Notes under the pieces: generated by a model
The model's database searches: none
What the model was told of the DNA's origin: nothing
What the model saw: only the letters and a program-made list of their open reading frames with translations
Origin: Strongylocentrotus droebachiensis
Lineage: Eukaryota > Echinodermata > Echinoidea > Camarodonta > Strongylocentrotidae
Reading direction: 5' to 3'
Length of the DNA stretch: 64,000 bases
Assembly: GCA_035222895.1 (NCBI GenBank)
Contig: JAVYIG010000067.1
Coordinates: forward strand, 248,001-312,000
In this document: positions 52,931 to 60,860 of the stretch, piece by piece
How the letters are laid out: every line of letters starts with the position of its first letter
Numbering within the stretch: the first letter of the stretch is position 1
Program-made: the position numbers and the translations under genes

Positions 52931-55900
52931 CAGTATTTATGATAGTTTGATAGTGGTAATAATATTCAATGAACACGAAAGCAAAGGTTTTCGAGAAAAA
53001 TAGACCTAAGGCAATCTTAATAATCTTGTTCATATTTTACAGTAACTGACATTTGCAAACTATTACACTAACACATTACGTAATCTGAACGTGATTTAGA
53101 ACCATATGGGATATACCGTATAGGGTATTGGACTTGCCCTTCAGTTCATGTCTCGAAAGCCTTTGCGATCGTCTCTACATGTATCTGTTGATGACACACT
53201 GCTTTCTTCCCACAGTATAGTTTTTAAAGTATATCCACTCCCCTTCCCTATCCACTCCTATATACAGCAACGCAGCCTGCTTCTAGAATGGTTGCCATGG
53301 TTACTCTACATGAAGCGACCCGGAAGGGAATGGTCACCGTGTCAGCCGAAGCCCTCTCGTGACGAGATGGGTCCTCCTGTCTTCAGCCACGTTGGTCCGA
53401 GTACAGAGATACAGCTCATGGACAGATCGCCCAAACGGAAAGTCGGCACCAATGGGATGGTCCCTCAGGTGGGTACTACTCTTTTCTTTTTCCTCGTTTT
53501 ACTATAGGATTTTTGTATTTTTGTTGTAGTCTATAGGACAAAATTACCGCCATGACAACCCCATCTGATAATTTTCCGAGGGCAACTACCCCTTAACAAG
53601 TATTTGTCCGGAGTATTGTCCGGACAAATACTCCTGGCGAATCACACCCTAGTACTACCAGGATGGCCTATCGATAGAGGCATTAGGGAGTATAGTTGTC
53701 CGTGGGTGGGAGCGTGTGAGATTTTCGTTCTGATATCGACATTGATCTCGTTGTCGTTGACACCGGTAAGGAAGTTCAAATAGAAAAGTAGATCACGAAT
53801 TTCACAAACTTTTCCATCCCACCAATATCCTAAGGAACTTTATGATGTTAATCGGTGTTCCAGGATTTTAGGAGGGAGAGACAACTTAAGGGCAAGGAGT
53901 TGATCAGTCATTTGATAGTTGATTAGTACGGAGGTGCAAACAAAAAAGTCACCTGTAGTTGATCTGCTTATATTCTATAATCTATACCTTTACTACATCA
54001 ACAAAAATAACAAAATAAAAATCTCCATCTGTCTCTCGTATAGGCCTATGAATAAACCCTCCCCCCCCCCCCCCGATGCTTCCGTTGAGAGAATGCTTGA
54101 TTTTTACTTTGCGACATTCTTATCATCTCTATGGATGTAGTATTTGAGTAAATTGTTAACAGAGTGATTTGGTCCATAATAACAACCCCCACCCGGGTAG
54201 TGTTTTTTGAAGTGTTGTTCTCGTAATGTTTTTGATAAAGACTTTGGTCAAGAAACAAATCTATGCACGTTTGGAATCTTAATTCCAATACTCTTTCTCT
54301 CCCGAGGAACAGTTATACTCCAGAGAATAATAGTATGCTATCAAGCACGTACTTTCACTTTGGAATGATATACTAAATGATGATATATTAACAGAGTAAT
54401 GCACTATTTTAAAATCACTCTTCAAGACTTTGTTCAATGAATGTCGTTTGATTACTACTTTCCTTAACTGGCATGACTATTTGGGTTGACGATACAAGCA
54501 TAACCAGACTGTAATACTTTTATGTCCTGTAAGATAACCATAAGGATTTTGCCCTTGTAAACATTAGCTATATTACAATAGGTAATATGGTCAAGTTTGT
54601 GGGGAAAATTATCAAATCACCTCCGTAAATGTACGTGTGATCATTTCAGTATTGTCATTAATAGCCAACAAATGAAATCGAAATAGCGTCGAATGATTGT
54701 AAACTATAGTTTCCCCCTTGAACACAAATCACGTTCATTTTTATATTTTGAAGAAAAAAAAAGATAAAAGATGAACGGTAACATTCTCAAGGAAATTAAA
54801 CGAAACGGTACATAATAAGCTCCTTGAACTTATTGATAAGTTTTGTGAAGTTTTGCAATGCTTTATACAAAGCGATTGCAACAATAACATTAAAAGCCGT
54901 GCTCCTACCGTTTAGCATGATTTAATGAAAATAATACCCAATTTTCCTTGAAGTTCATGCACATAGGCCTAACTGCAATCACAAAGACAAAAAAGAGACC
55001 TGTGAACTTTGAACTAAATCGCACGTACATGACTGAAAAAACCCGTCCTTCTCTCTGATTTGATAATTTTTCCAGGGCACGTATTTAAATGACGCAAAGA
55101 CGATAGGCATCAAGTACGCTAATTATGCACACGAGGAAAGTGAGCCCATGATGCTGGATCACAAAGCATGCAAAGAGGGTAATTCACGTGAGGTAAGGAC
55201 AACTTTCCCCCATCAGTCATCGAGACGGTCGTTTTTGGAGGACAATTGGATGTCCTCCGTTTACGATACAAGCTCCGTAACAGTGAACACGCGCGATCAT
55301 TTATCCGCTTTTGCAGAGAACACTATGGCAGTGTCTTCTCCGATTTTACTTTTTTTTAAACATATTTTTTAAAGTCATGTAAAATTTCAAATGCTATGTT
55401 TACCCTGAAAGATGTCTCCGATATTTATAGAATTCCATGACGAAAAATTAGAGAGCACATATTATTTTGTTCTATTACGAAAAAGAATTCAAATCGAAAA
55501 AGTCAATGCCAACATGTTCTACGCAAGATTGCGGCGAGTGACAGTGCTTAATCGTCGCAAGTGTTCACTCATGCGGAACTTGTCGCGTTAATGGGGACAT
55601 TCATTGTCCTTGAAAAGCGGATATTTCTCCGACTGCCCATTGACCTCACTTTGCACACCTATGGCGACACTCTTTCATACCCATTTCTTTCTTGTTCTCT
55701 GCAAGGCACTATTTCTTGTACAGCATCCATGCATGATTTGTAAAGGTTTTGAATATTTTCAAGCCTCAAGAACATACTTACGGCAAACTCTTCAATGTCG
55801 TTTATGATCAAGAAAGAAAGTGCAGTGCATTTTTTCCCTTTTAGTTACCTTTAATGACTTTCTATCATTGCATTGATTGTATGAAAAGTTATTGATACCA

Positions 55901-58557
55901 AGACTCATGTTCCTGCCTATAACGATCATTTTCATCAAGTCAGAAATCTGATAGCTTTAACAAAATATTAAGGAAAGAAGGGGGAAAAGGTCTTTTCAGC
56001 CGACCTTACCCGCCATGTTCTGCCAAAATGCACCAATTTATGTACAGCTGAACATGTAATTATACGGCAGATTTTGAACCGCAGTGAACTTTGATATATG
56101 GCATGCCTTCAATTTCGTTTCAAATCAGGTATCTGAAAAGCGGTGCTGCGCAGATTGTTTAGTTATTATGTTCACCCTCTTTCAGGTGTCTTAGGCATAT
56201 CAAAAGCCCATGCTTGAACGTATAGTGACCTCCCTACCTGTCATATCTCAAACTCGTTGCCATGGTTACTGCATTAAAGCTTACCTCTCATTGATTTATC
56301 TATAACACACTAATCGGATTTAATCGTACGGCACCACCAGCCTCCAATAAAGGTTATCCCAAAATAGATGATTCTTTTTTTTCTCGGAAAATTCGCCAGT
56401 AGCTGTTCATAACGGATTTCTAAAGTGTTTGCTTTACTTACATGACACCGAATAACACAATTTGTACAATGTCGAATAAGGTCTGATACTGTTGTCACAC
56501 GAAAATGAAAAATTAGTGACTACCCGTAGATCCGAGTTTCATGACTCATATTGGAAATAGAAAACGCGCGAGAATTGGATACATTTAAAGATATCAGACA
56601 TAATTGGTAAATGAGGTTTGTGAATGAAGGCTATGCAAAACAAGAAATTGTGGAAAAAGATGAATAAACTCTTCTCTTTAATAATTGTTCGATTTTCTCA
56701 CGAGTACAATTGCCTGTTTTAGTTCATGCGACCCACACACGTCTCTTTCTCTGCACGGGTGTACGATCGTTCTATACGATGACAATATTATTTGTTCCTA
56801 GATTTCTTCACCTATTAGTATTACTGGCGCGTCTAAGAATCTCTTTATCTTTTTCAAGAAAAAACAAAACAATACAACCCCGAATGGGTCACGGAAAGCG
56901 GCGCTACCCAGACACCCCCCTCCCGTTTATCATTATATGGACACCCAATGCATTGCATCTGATTGGCAGTGTTTTAAAATGTTACCTACATAACTCATGT
57001 GTTTTTTTGCAGTGTTTGTTTTCAGCACATTACTGCCTTGTCGTACGGTTGCATCACCCGCATGCGATTTCTATTTGGCAGGTGTTTCTTTGTCTCCTTC
57101 TCTTTAATCGGTAGTTCCTCGTACATATTTATCTAAAACTATCTCAAATGATCTTATCTTGCCTGTTGCACTTATTGTTTTTCATAATTATTTTAGTCTC
57201 TTTCATGCCAATATATTCTACAACAGGAACATCGTTATTCTGTTTATGAGTAGAGCCTATATACAATCATTATAGCATTTGCATATACACGCTTCTAAAA
57301 TGGATATCACTACCAAATTACATATCTGAATTTTGTCTTCAATATGCAATTTTCTCTATTTCCACTTTGAAAACAAAGAATAGTTGTATGATTGATTTGT
57401 TAATTATTTGTATAACTTCGGCCCTCTGTGTTGATGTTGTTTTTCAATTTGCACTTTGTATATTATGTTTCTATATTCGGGGACTAAACACTACTTGGAT
57501 GAATGTATCGTCATGATCATAGTGCGATGGATTATTGATAGAGAAACTCTTCTGTACTGACAACATTTCTTCATGTGGAAACGTTTTTTTTTTAATAAAC
57601 AGTTTGATTGGCGAGGCAAATTGTTAGAAGTTTTTTAAATAATTGTTAGATTTTGTAAAATTGGTTATATAACATTTATTCTCATTGTTATTATCTGTTT
57701 TAATTCCAAAACATGGGTATGATCAGTTAAGCACGAACAGGAAAAATAAAGTTCCATTGAGAGTAGTCGAGTATATAGTTTTGTCCCATTGGTCTATAAA
57801 GACCTTATCTCCAGTAAATTCAATGCAAAAAATCGGCTATATGACCAAAAACTGTAAAGAAAAAAAAAATCCAATTGGCCATAGTCCCTTCACTCGAGTT
57901 CTAACCTTGATAGGAAATAAGACAAATGGGACACAAAAATACATAGGTTTTACAAAATGCATCCCATTGGTCGTATTACCGCCCAATATTGAAGTACAGA
58001 GTGAGTCAGAAAAAATGTTCCACTTTTTAAAAGTTGTATTGTTTGAAGTATGAATATTTAATCATGGGTTTCATGATATGTCTTGATAGTGTTATCCTCC
58101 CAGAACAGTTATATATAGGTACCATTTTCATTTGAATCTCTGCATTTTTTCTGACTCACTCTGTAGTATATATTGGCAGGGTCGTTGCTAGAGGAGATGG
58201 GGTGTGACCCCTCCCCCCTACCCCGTCGGAATTTTGTAACGATGCTCGTTCACAAAGATTGCCTAGAACCAGCATGATCATTGGGACAGAGGCCACCAAA
58301 GGCGTATCCATGTATGACTTAAAAAACTGAAGTGTCCATCTTTATCTTGTTTTTCTGTTACTCCTTATCGTCAGCAGTTGGATCTAATCATGAGGGAGGT
58401 CCGTTTTCTGACCGAACGCTACAAACTCAAGGACATAGAAGATGACGAGATCCATGACTGGAAGTTCGCTGCCATGGTCATCGACCGCTTCGCCATGGTC
58501 TTCCTAACCATCTTCACGGTCGTTGCCACCGTCGTCATCCTCTCCGACCACCCCTAG
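34923..58557 (+). CDS. Nicotinic acetylcholine receptor alpha subunit, alpha7-like (multi-exon gene, 5' exon missing)
   Basis: Ligand-gated cation channel subunit of the Cys-loop family, acting in the plasma membrane as a pentamer. Joining 34923-34949, 35574-35719, 42367-42411, 43769-43878, 44800-45062, 46294-46488, 47223-47309, one of three M3 exons, 53268-53468, 55076-55192 and 58375-58557 gives one open frame of 493 residues (numbered here from the micro-exon). Visible: loop D Trp69, loop [10 protein letters not shown] (Tyr107), Cys-loop Cys142-Cys156 with 13 residues between, loop B Trp163, loop C Tyr207/Cys209-Cys210/Tyr214, M1 about 227-250, M2 258-279, M3 about 297-318, M4 about 464-487. 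Sequons are NKS82, NDT182 and NYT206. The vicinal Cys pair makes it an alpha subunit. M2 resembles vertebrate alpha7 (Glu-1', Leu9', Glu20'), implying a cation channel. Trp69 plus a full principal face would allow a homomer (inference). The signal-peptide exon was not found, so the gene starts upstream of 34923. An alpha9/10-like assignment is less likely. Confidence 0.93.
35368..35517. mobile_element. 150-bp MITE with GGGGCGGATCTA ends
   Basis: AGGGGCGGATCTA and TAGATCCGCCCCT are exact 13-bp inverted ends; the inside holds T-rich and poly-G tracts. It ends 56 bp before nAChR exon 2, near the expected branch-site region. Confidence 0.75.
35574..35719 (+). CDS. nAChR exon 2: N-terminal helix and first beta strands
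   Basis: The exon follows TTTGTCAG and ends before GTAAGATG; 146 nt, starting phase 1 (2 nt complete a codon) and ending phase 0. Residues 10-57: the stretch [21 protein letters not shown] is the alpha-helix plus 'Y..L.RP' signature of nAChR N-termini, and it ends in LQQIIDV, matching the LxQIIDV that precedes DEKNQ in the family. The exon size is close to exon 2 of vertebrate subunit genes. A TIR-bearing foldback repeat ends only about 55 bp upstream. Confidence 0.93.
36591..36786 (-). mobile_element. 196-bp TTAA-type MITE family, copy 2
   Basis: Flanked by TTAA on both sides, with ends AAGCCC.. and ..GGGGCTTT. The body is the reverse complement of copies 1 and 4 (AGGGCGCAAGTAGCTATAAG, GATCATGGGGGACCAA). 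It lies in nAChR intron 2. Confidence 0.85.
37284..37852. mobile_element. 569-bp TTAA-flanked DNA transposon (non-autonomous)
   Basis: Terminal inverted repeats AAGGGATAGTTGAGTTCTGT and its complement at the right end, with TTAA at both borders. The small open frames inside show no transposase motif. TTAA duplication is the mark of piggyBac-like elements. Lies in nAChR intron 2. Confidence 0.88.
39085..39279 (-). mobile_element. 196-bp TTAA-type MITE family, copy 3
   Basis: Same orientation as copy 2, with TTAA at both ends and shared AGGGCGCAAGTAGCTATAAG and GATCATGGGGGACCAA. It lies in nAChR intron 2. Confidence 0.85.
39641..39890 (+). repeat. Purine-rich (GA)n tract in nAChR intron 2
   Basis: About 250 nt of GAGA with GACAGA and GGGGG variants; the Ser/Leu reading frame on the minus strand is an artefact. 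Confidence 0.92.
40838..41705 (+). repeat. Triplicated ~290-bp block in nAChR intron 2
   Basis: Three head-to-tail copies start near 40838, 41132 and 41423. Landmarks in each: AACCAGGATTTATTGAAAT, ATGAGTGG(G/A)GT, TTTTTGAAGGTCATTTT, TTTCTGCTTTATTGATTTAC, GTGAAAAGAATACA and GAAACATTTACT. Copies shrink by deletion towards the 3' side. No coding potential was recognised; the tracts before GCAG|TTTGTCG look acceptor-like but are not followed by a conserved peptide. Confidence 0.88.
41729..42238. mobile_element. 510-bp TTAA-flanked DNA transposon (non-autonomous)
   Basis: Left end AGGTAATACAAAGTTTTGG, right end its complement CCAAAACTTTGTATTACCT, both bordered by TTAA. It sits directly after the triplicated block and ends about 130 bp before exon 3. 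No coding frame. Confidence 0.88.
42367..42411 (+). CDS. nAChR exon 3: loop D (45 nt)
   Basis: Fifteen codons, [15 protein letters not shown], between TTTTTATAACAG and GTGAGT, phase 0 at both ends. The 45-nt size is the conserved size of this exon in nAChR genes. DEKNQ is the family motif after IIDV, and the Trp is the complementary-face aromatic of loop D (Trp55 in the Torpedo/alpha7 scheme). It is separated from exon 2 by a 6.6-kb intron holding several transposon-like insertions and a triplicated block. Confidence 0.95.
42745..43485. mobile_element. About 735-bp DNA transposon with 17-bp TIRs and TAA target duplications
   Basis: TACCCCATTCACAGTGG at 42748 and its exact complement ending at 43482, flanked by TAA on both sides, a 3-bp duplication typical of PIF/Harbinger elements. 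The inside is GC-rich and full of palindromes (CCCGCTGCAGCAGCGGG; GACAGCAGCGGGAC near its complement). No transposase frame. Lies in nAChR intron 3. Confidence 0.85.
43769..43878 (+). CDS. nAChR exon 4: loop A (110 nt)
   Basis: The exon follows GCGACAG and precedes GTAAAG; 110 nt, starting phase 0 and ending phase 2 (AG of a Ser codon completed by the next exon). Residues 73-108: [16 protein letters not shown], then WRPDILVYN, the hallmark loop A motif with the agonist-site Tyr. NKS is a likely N-glycosylation sequon. The 110-nt size and the break just after YN are conserved in vertebrate nAChR genes. Confidence 0.95.
43925..44490 (+). repeat. Diverged tandem repeat in nAChR intron 4
   Basis: Five degenerate copies of a roughly 90-110-bp unit with landmarks GAGACCCAGAAGGGCGTTAA, CTCAATGTTAAG(T/C)GAT and CATGGCTTTCA. 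Clear landmark copies are near 43934, 44025, 44113, 44330 and 44421. It begins about 50 bp after the exon 4 donor. Confidence 0.8.
44800..45062 (+). CDS. nAChR exon 5: loop E, Cys-loop and loop B
   Basis: The exon follows TGTTTTTAG and precedes GTAAGTAG; 263 nt. The first T completes Ser109 and the last G starts Gly197. It encodes [14 protein letters not shown], the Cys-loop [15 protein letters not shown] (two Cys with 13 residues between, FPFD inside), then KFGSWTYGG with the loop B Trp163, and ends NGEWNLIG. In vertebrate alpha7 the same stretch is split into two exons (about 80 and 168 nt, from memory), so this looks like a fused version. The NDT at 182-184 is a possible glycosylation site. 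Confidence 0.95.
45084..45270. mobile_element. Foldback MITE (ACAGTGAAACCTGCTTATAA type)
   Basis: Starts ACAGTGAAACCTGCTTATAA and has several direct and inverted copies of GTGGTCTTTATAGACAGGTG, ending in an imperfect inverted copy of the start (GTCACTAAAGCAGACCTGA). It begins 22 bp after the exon 5 donor. Confidence 0.7.
45280..45456 (-). mobile_element. tRNA-derived SINE, copy 2
   Basis: On the minus strand the head reads GCGATAGCTCAGTAGGTAGA (A box) and, about 40 nt on, GGGTTCGAAACC (B box), like a tRNA gene. The T-stem and acceptor stem do not pair well, so it is not a working tRNA. A non-tRNA body follows and is shared with 3760-3890. Confidence 0.8.
45575..45725. mobile_element. Possible foldback MITE (hAT-like ends)
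   Basis: TCAGGACCCGGTTCACAAAG at the left and an imperfect complement (TTTTGTGAAATGGGGCCAGA) at the right; CAGTGACAAAT/TTGTCACTG also pair inside. Diverged, so tentative. Confidence 0.5.
46294..46488 (+). CDS. nAChR exon 6: loop C, M1 and start of M2 (195 nt)
   Basis: The exon follows a T-rich tract ending TTCTTAG and precedes GTAATTAA; 195 nt, the same size as vertebrate alpha7 exon 7. It encodes loop [11 protein letters not shown] with the vicinal Cys pair and both loop C tyrosines, then RRRALYY and M1 ([19 protein letters not shown]), then LPVESGEK, where Glu at -1' of M2 marks a cation-selective pore. The sequon NYT sits directly on loop C, so a glycan there could affect access to the agonist site (inference). 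Confidence 0.96.
46515..46710 (+). mobile_element. 196-bp TTAA-type MITE family, copy 4
   Basis: TTAAAGCCCCACTGCAC at the left and GATGGGCTTTAA at the right give short inverted ends flanked by TTAA. It starts 27 bp after the exon 6 donor of the nAChR gene. No open frame; non-autonomous. Confidence 0.88.
47223..47309 (+). CDS. nAChR exon 7: M2 pore helix (87 nt)
   Basis: The exon follows TTTCTTCAACAG and precedes GTAAGACT; 87 nt, phase 1-1, the same size as vertebrate alpha7 exon 8. It encodes [19 protein letters not shown], the pore-lining M2 with Leu9', Val13' and Glu20', then ATSVSVPLI of the M2-M3 linker. It ends with one G that, with CC from any of the three following M3 exons, makes Ala291. 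M2 differs from my recollection of vertebrate alpha7 at only a few positions. Confidence 0.96.
47486..47636. mobile_element. Foldback MITE in nAChR intron 7
   Basis: GGGCCCTGTATTATAAAGAG at the left and imperfect complement TTATAAGACGGTGCCC at the right. Inner arms ATCGCAACTTGAAATTAATC and GATTAATTTTAAGTTCCGAT also pair. No coding content. Confidence 0.65.
48578..49025. mobile_element. Possible foldback element with GCGTTTATC motifs
   Basis: GGGCGCGTTTATCTAGGC at the left and TAGATAAACGCAACC at the right are inverted. GCGTTTATCGA recurs inside, with CTTT-rich and GATTC-containing direct repeats. No open frame of note. Confidence 0.45.
49055..49560. repeat. Degenerate GTAGTTGTCC minisatellite, arranged as an inverted pair
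   Basis: Up to about 49237 the plus strand shows the unit as CCCCCTAGGACAACTA; from about 49238 to 49560 the unit reads TAGTTGTCCTAGGGGG. Units are 13-18 bp and vary. The two halves could fold into a long imperfect hairpin. Lies in nAChR intron 7. Confidence 0.88.
49567..49748. mobile_element. Long foldback element
   Basis: CAGTTATTGACTGGCAGGGG at the left is mirrored by CCCCTGCCAGTCAATAACTG at the right; arms extend about 75 bp through GGACC-CTGAAGGGAGTTATA and its complement. The centre is a GCGCGCAGCGC-like palindrome. A related motif (ATATAACACCGAAAAGTGAC, AATATAACAATTTGG) lies at 50165-50215. Confidence 0.85.
50573..50682 (+). CDS. nAChR alternative M3 exon, copy A (110 nt)
   Basis: The exon follows a pyrimidine-rich tract ending ACTACTATAG and precedes GTAAGAAAC. 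It starts CC (completing Ala291) and ends phase 0 with Trp. The peptide begins [20 protein letters not shown], that is M3, then [17 protein letters not shown]. The final Trp joins QRSLLLEW in the next exon, giving the usual 'W...LxxW' after M3 of alpha7-type subunits. It has no stop or frame damage. It is 3 nt different from copy B, and 13 of 37 residues differ from copy C. Confidence 0.85.
50905..51014 (+). CDS. nAChR alternative M3 exon, copy B (110 nt)
   Basis: Near-duplicate of copy A with its own acceptor (CTTCCACACTGTAG) and donor GTAAGAAAC. Three nucleotide differences from A were counted by eye: two synonymous and one changing Lys to Asn in RHP(K/N)SHVM. Flanking intron sequence is also duplicated, showing a recent tandem duplication of about 320-350 bp. 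Both splice sites and the frame are intact, so it may be spliced, but it may also be an assembly or allelic artefact. Confidence 0.78.
51556..51665 (+). CDS. nAChR alternative M3 exon, copy C (110 nt)
   Basis: The exon follows ATGACTTTGCAG and precedes GTAAGAAG; 110 nt with the same phases as copies A and B. The peptide begins [20 protein letters not shown] and ends [13 protein letters not shown]. It keeps 24 of 37 residues of copy A. Changes include D-to-T and C-to-A at the top of M3, F-to-S inside M3, and loss of the terminal Trp (RL instead of SW). It is the copy nearest exon 9. Which copy is the ancestral default cannot be told from sequence alone. Confidence 0.88.
52771..52930 (+). repeat. 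(GTA)n-type triplet repeat with GTAATAGTT interruptions
   Basis: GTAGTAGTA runs broken regularly by ATAGTT. The poly-Thr frame on the minus strand is a by-product. In nAChR intron 8. Confidence 0.93.
53268..53468 (+). CDS. nAChR exon 9: start of the M3-M4 cytoplasmic loop (201 nt)
   Basis: The exon follows CCTATATACAG and precedes GTGGGTAC; 67 codons, phase 0-0. It opens [19 protein letters not shown], the conserved amphipathic segment after M3 (compare LLNWCAWFLRMKRPG of alpha7), then a variable Pro/Ser/Lys-rich loop ending NGMVPQ. The open frame continues upstream only by chance; the acceptor that gives the family motif in phase is the TACAG at 53263-53267. A second in-exon CGCAG would break the phase. 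Confidence 0.93.
53575..53720. repeat. Short patch of the GTAGTTGTCC minisatellite
   Basis: GGCAACTACCCC, ACAAGTATTTGTCCGGAG and GGGAGTATAGTTGTCC are diverged, mixed-orientation units of the same repeat, just after exon 9. Confidence 0.5.
55076..55192 (+). CDS. nAChR exon 10: variable cytoplasmic loop (117 nt)
   Basis: The exon follows TTTTTCCAG and precedes GTAAGGAC; 39 codons, phase 0-0, peptide [20 protein letters not shown] to KEGNSRE. The intracellular loop is not conserved in sequence, so this rests on splice sites, phase and position between exons 9 and 11. Being phase 0-0 it could be skipped in frame. An upstream GT inside KEG|GTAATT is a weaker alternative donor. Confidence 0.75.
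55193..58374 (+). other. nAChR last intron (3.2 kb)
   Basis: AT-rich, no exon recognised. Several reading frames of 60-134 codons have no family resemblance or splice-site support. Contains the TA-flanked MITE at 57995-58165. Confidence 0.65.
57995..58165. mobile_element. 167-bp MITE with TA target duplication
   Basis: CAGAGTGAGTCAGAAAAAAT at 57997 and its complement ending at 58163, each bordered by TA. Fits a mariner-type MITE. Lies in the last nAChR intron, about 210 bp before the terminal exon. Confidence 0.88.
58372..58377 (+). other. Tandem NAGNAG splice acceptor of the last nAChR exon
   Basis: CAGCAG gives two 3-nt-spaced acceptors, both in phase 0. Use of the first adds one Gln before LDLIM; use of the second omits it. 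NAGNAG acceptors of this kind are often used alternatively in animals. Confidence 0.6.
58375..58557 (+). CDS. nAChR terminal exon: MA helix, M4 and stop
   Basis: The exon follows CTCCTTATCGTCAG and runs to TAG at 58555-58557; 60 residues. [16 protein letters not shown] is the pre-M4 MA helix, then [17 protein letters not shown], matching the WKFAA..VDR motif of alpha7-type subunits, then M4 ([17 protein letters not shown]) and a short tail SDHP. The acceptor is CAGCAG, so the exon may start at 58375 (with Gln) or 58378 (without). GC content rises strongly here relative to the introns. Confidence 0.95.
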   Translation, partial: QLDLIMREVRFLTERYKLKDIEDDEIHDWKFAAMVIDRFAMVFLTIFTVVATVVILSDHP

Positions 58558-59219
58558 TCGGACGATGTCGGGGGAAGACTCGGAAAGACTGGTTACCATG
58601 CTGAACAAGAGATTTATGATGAAAGGCAGAACCGTTAGTTGTCGCGCTTTTTGATCTCTACTTGCCATTGTCGAAGATTACACAGATGCGGTAGGTTGCA
58701 TCATTTTGTCGTTCGGAACTTTGTCGTGCTCACCCCACCCGAGCACATTTGGGAAATCGTTAAGTCTTGAATATTTGTCGTCATAACTATCTGAAACGTT
58801 CAACACTTACGAGCTCGACAACCATTACAACGGTTTCCAAAAAGACGTTTGCACACTTTCATTGGGGAGTAACTCCCTGGACATCATCGTCTCGAGCCAT
58901 GCGGAGATGGTTCTTTGCGAGATTTCATCGATGTCATTCATGCCCGAGCTCGAGCTCATTCATGTCTTCGTCAAGGAATACCTTTGTGTCAGCAACAAAG
59001 TGTCTTCCAGACAGCTCTGATCGACGAATTGAAGCCTGTTCAAGAAGAGGTCATGACTCGATTGATTGTTAATGATATGAAAGGCAAAGATATTTCAAAT
59101 AATACGTAGGCCTATTTTAAATGATACAAACATCAGACTACGGGGAATTTTTGAGGGAAATAACCATACTTTTGACAAACTTGAAACGTGATTTGAAATA
59201 CCTTATGCTTGGCGAACGT

Positions 59220-59225
59220 AATAAA
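59220..59225 (+). terminator. Candidate poly(A) signal of the nAChR gene
   Basis: AATAAA, 663 nt after the stop codon, followed by a GT-rich stretch (GGTGTTTATTG). The region is AT-rich and other AATAAA-like sites occur further down, so the true 3' end may be later. Confidence 0.35.
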
Positions 59226-60566
59226 AAGGTGTTTATTGCTTTTCAGTGGATAGTGGTAGTTGTATATATATACCTTTAGCTATTATAACAAGATTGCTTC
59301 TTTTCACCAATTGTGTATTTTGCTGAGTAAAGTATTTTTAAAAAGGGAAAAATGTACGTATTGTTAATGTTCTTCTTTCAAACATACTCCAAAGTGATGA
59401 ACCTGAGCATACATGCGTAGGGTACGATTTTAGACATGTAATAATTATTTACGTGGATATCATAAGTTTGTTTATGCTGAAGACTTTCTTTGTGTATCTT
59501 GTAAACTTTTATTGATATATTATACAATCTTTCAGTATTGTATCATAAATTAATGTATACATATCGCTTATTGATTAATGCATTGTCTTTTTTATAACGG
59601 AAAGTTTGAGGTAAAAATTACGAGTATAAAATAGAAGCTGGATTTGCTCTTTCTTGGAATTTAGTTAGAATAGAAATGGGATGATTCCACGTTGTTGAAA
59701 AAAAAATGTATTGTTAAATGTGTGCATTTTCTACCAAAAGCAAATAATAATTTGATTATCGTAATTATTGATTGTTATCAATTTTCATTGTTTTATATAT
59801 ATTATATTTACCGAAAATTACTTTAAAAAATTGAAGAAAAAAAACATCAAATAGCAGTTTACACTACTGTATAAGGGAGAGACTGTTAGAAATTCCATTT
59901 TTTTTTTAAATAATTGTTTCAGCAACTCGCAAGTAGTCACAGTAATAGCAGAAGTCAATTTGAAAAAATAAATATGGTTACACTTCTAAGAAAGTAGATC
60001 AAAAACTGTTGAAGCTAACAAATTAAATGTAATGATCAATTATTGAGTTAATAAACTCCCGTTTATTTCCTTCAATTAGGTTTCAAGATTAACTTACAAA
60101 AGATATCAAATTGAGAACCCAGTCATTCTAGTACATACATAATCTTTAGATTGAATTGATACGAATTTGTTAGTTATAACTTCAATGTCATGTAGTGGCA
60201 CATTTTATTAGATACAATAATATACTTTAGATAGATGTTTCAATATCTGAGTATTGTACCTATTATGTACTTCGTTATCATTCTATTTAACACTACTGTT
60301 CTCCGTTTTCCGAAAAATGTATGTTTCGCTGGTCGAATATTGTATCTGTAAATGGCATATTTTGAGTGAGTTGGGCATACGAATTATGAAATGCATTTGT
60401 TAATTCTGTAATGTACAGAATAGTATATGTACCGGTATGAATGTAATTGATGATCACTTTCGGGAATATCCGTGTATGCTTTATACCTAGTGATTGTTTC
60501 TTATCATGGCTGAAATGTAGGGTTATGACTCTTCTTGTGACGTACATTATTCGTTATTTGTCTTTG

Positions 60567-60860
60567 GACAGGGGCGTCAAAAGGCGCCGGGGTGGGGGGG
60601 GGGGGGGGGGGGGGGGGGGACATGGGGAAATTGCCCCCCCCCTTTCAAAAGTGAAAGACATCATAACATTTGCACCCCCCCCCCTACAAACACACACACG
60701 GTCACAAACACACACAATTTTTAGTTTTTTTTTTTTTTAAACTCTGCAATGCATTAAATGACTCTTTTTAACACCCCAAATTGTAAAAGTCCATTCCGTG
60801 GGAGGGGGCAGCCCCCTTCCACATCCTCATTACTTTTGAGAACCTGTTGACGCCCTTGTC
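60567..60860. mobile_element. MITE with GACAGGGGCGTCAA ends and a long poly-G tract
   Basis: Left GACAGGGGCGTCAA and right TTGACGCCCTTGTC are inverted with one mismatch. Inside lie a G-run of more than 20, poly-C runs, (CA)n and poly-T. Confidence 0.7.

Noticed and set aside
53148..53267. Upstream part of the open frame containing exon 9
   Set aside because: Intron sequence; the in-phase acceptor at 53263-53267 gives the family motif and the upstream peptide is not conserved.
56710..57114. 134-codon frame in the last receptor intron
   Set aside because: No conserved motif or splice support; composition like the surrounding intron.
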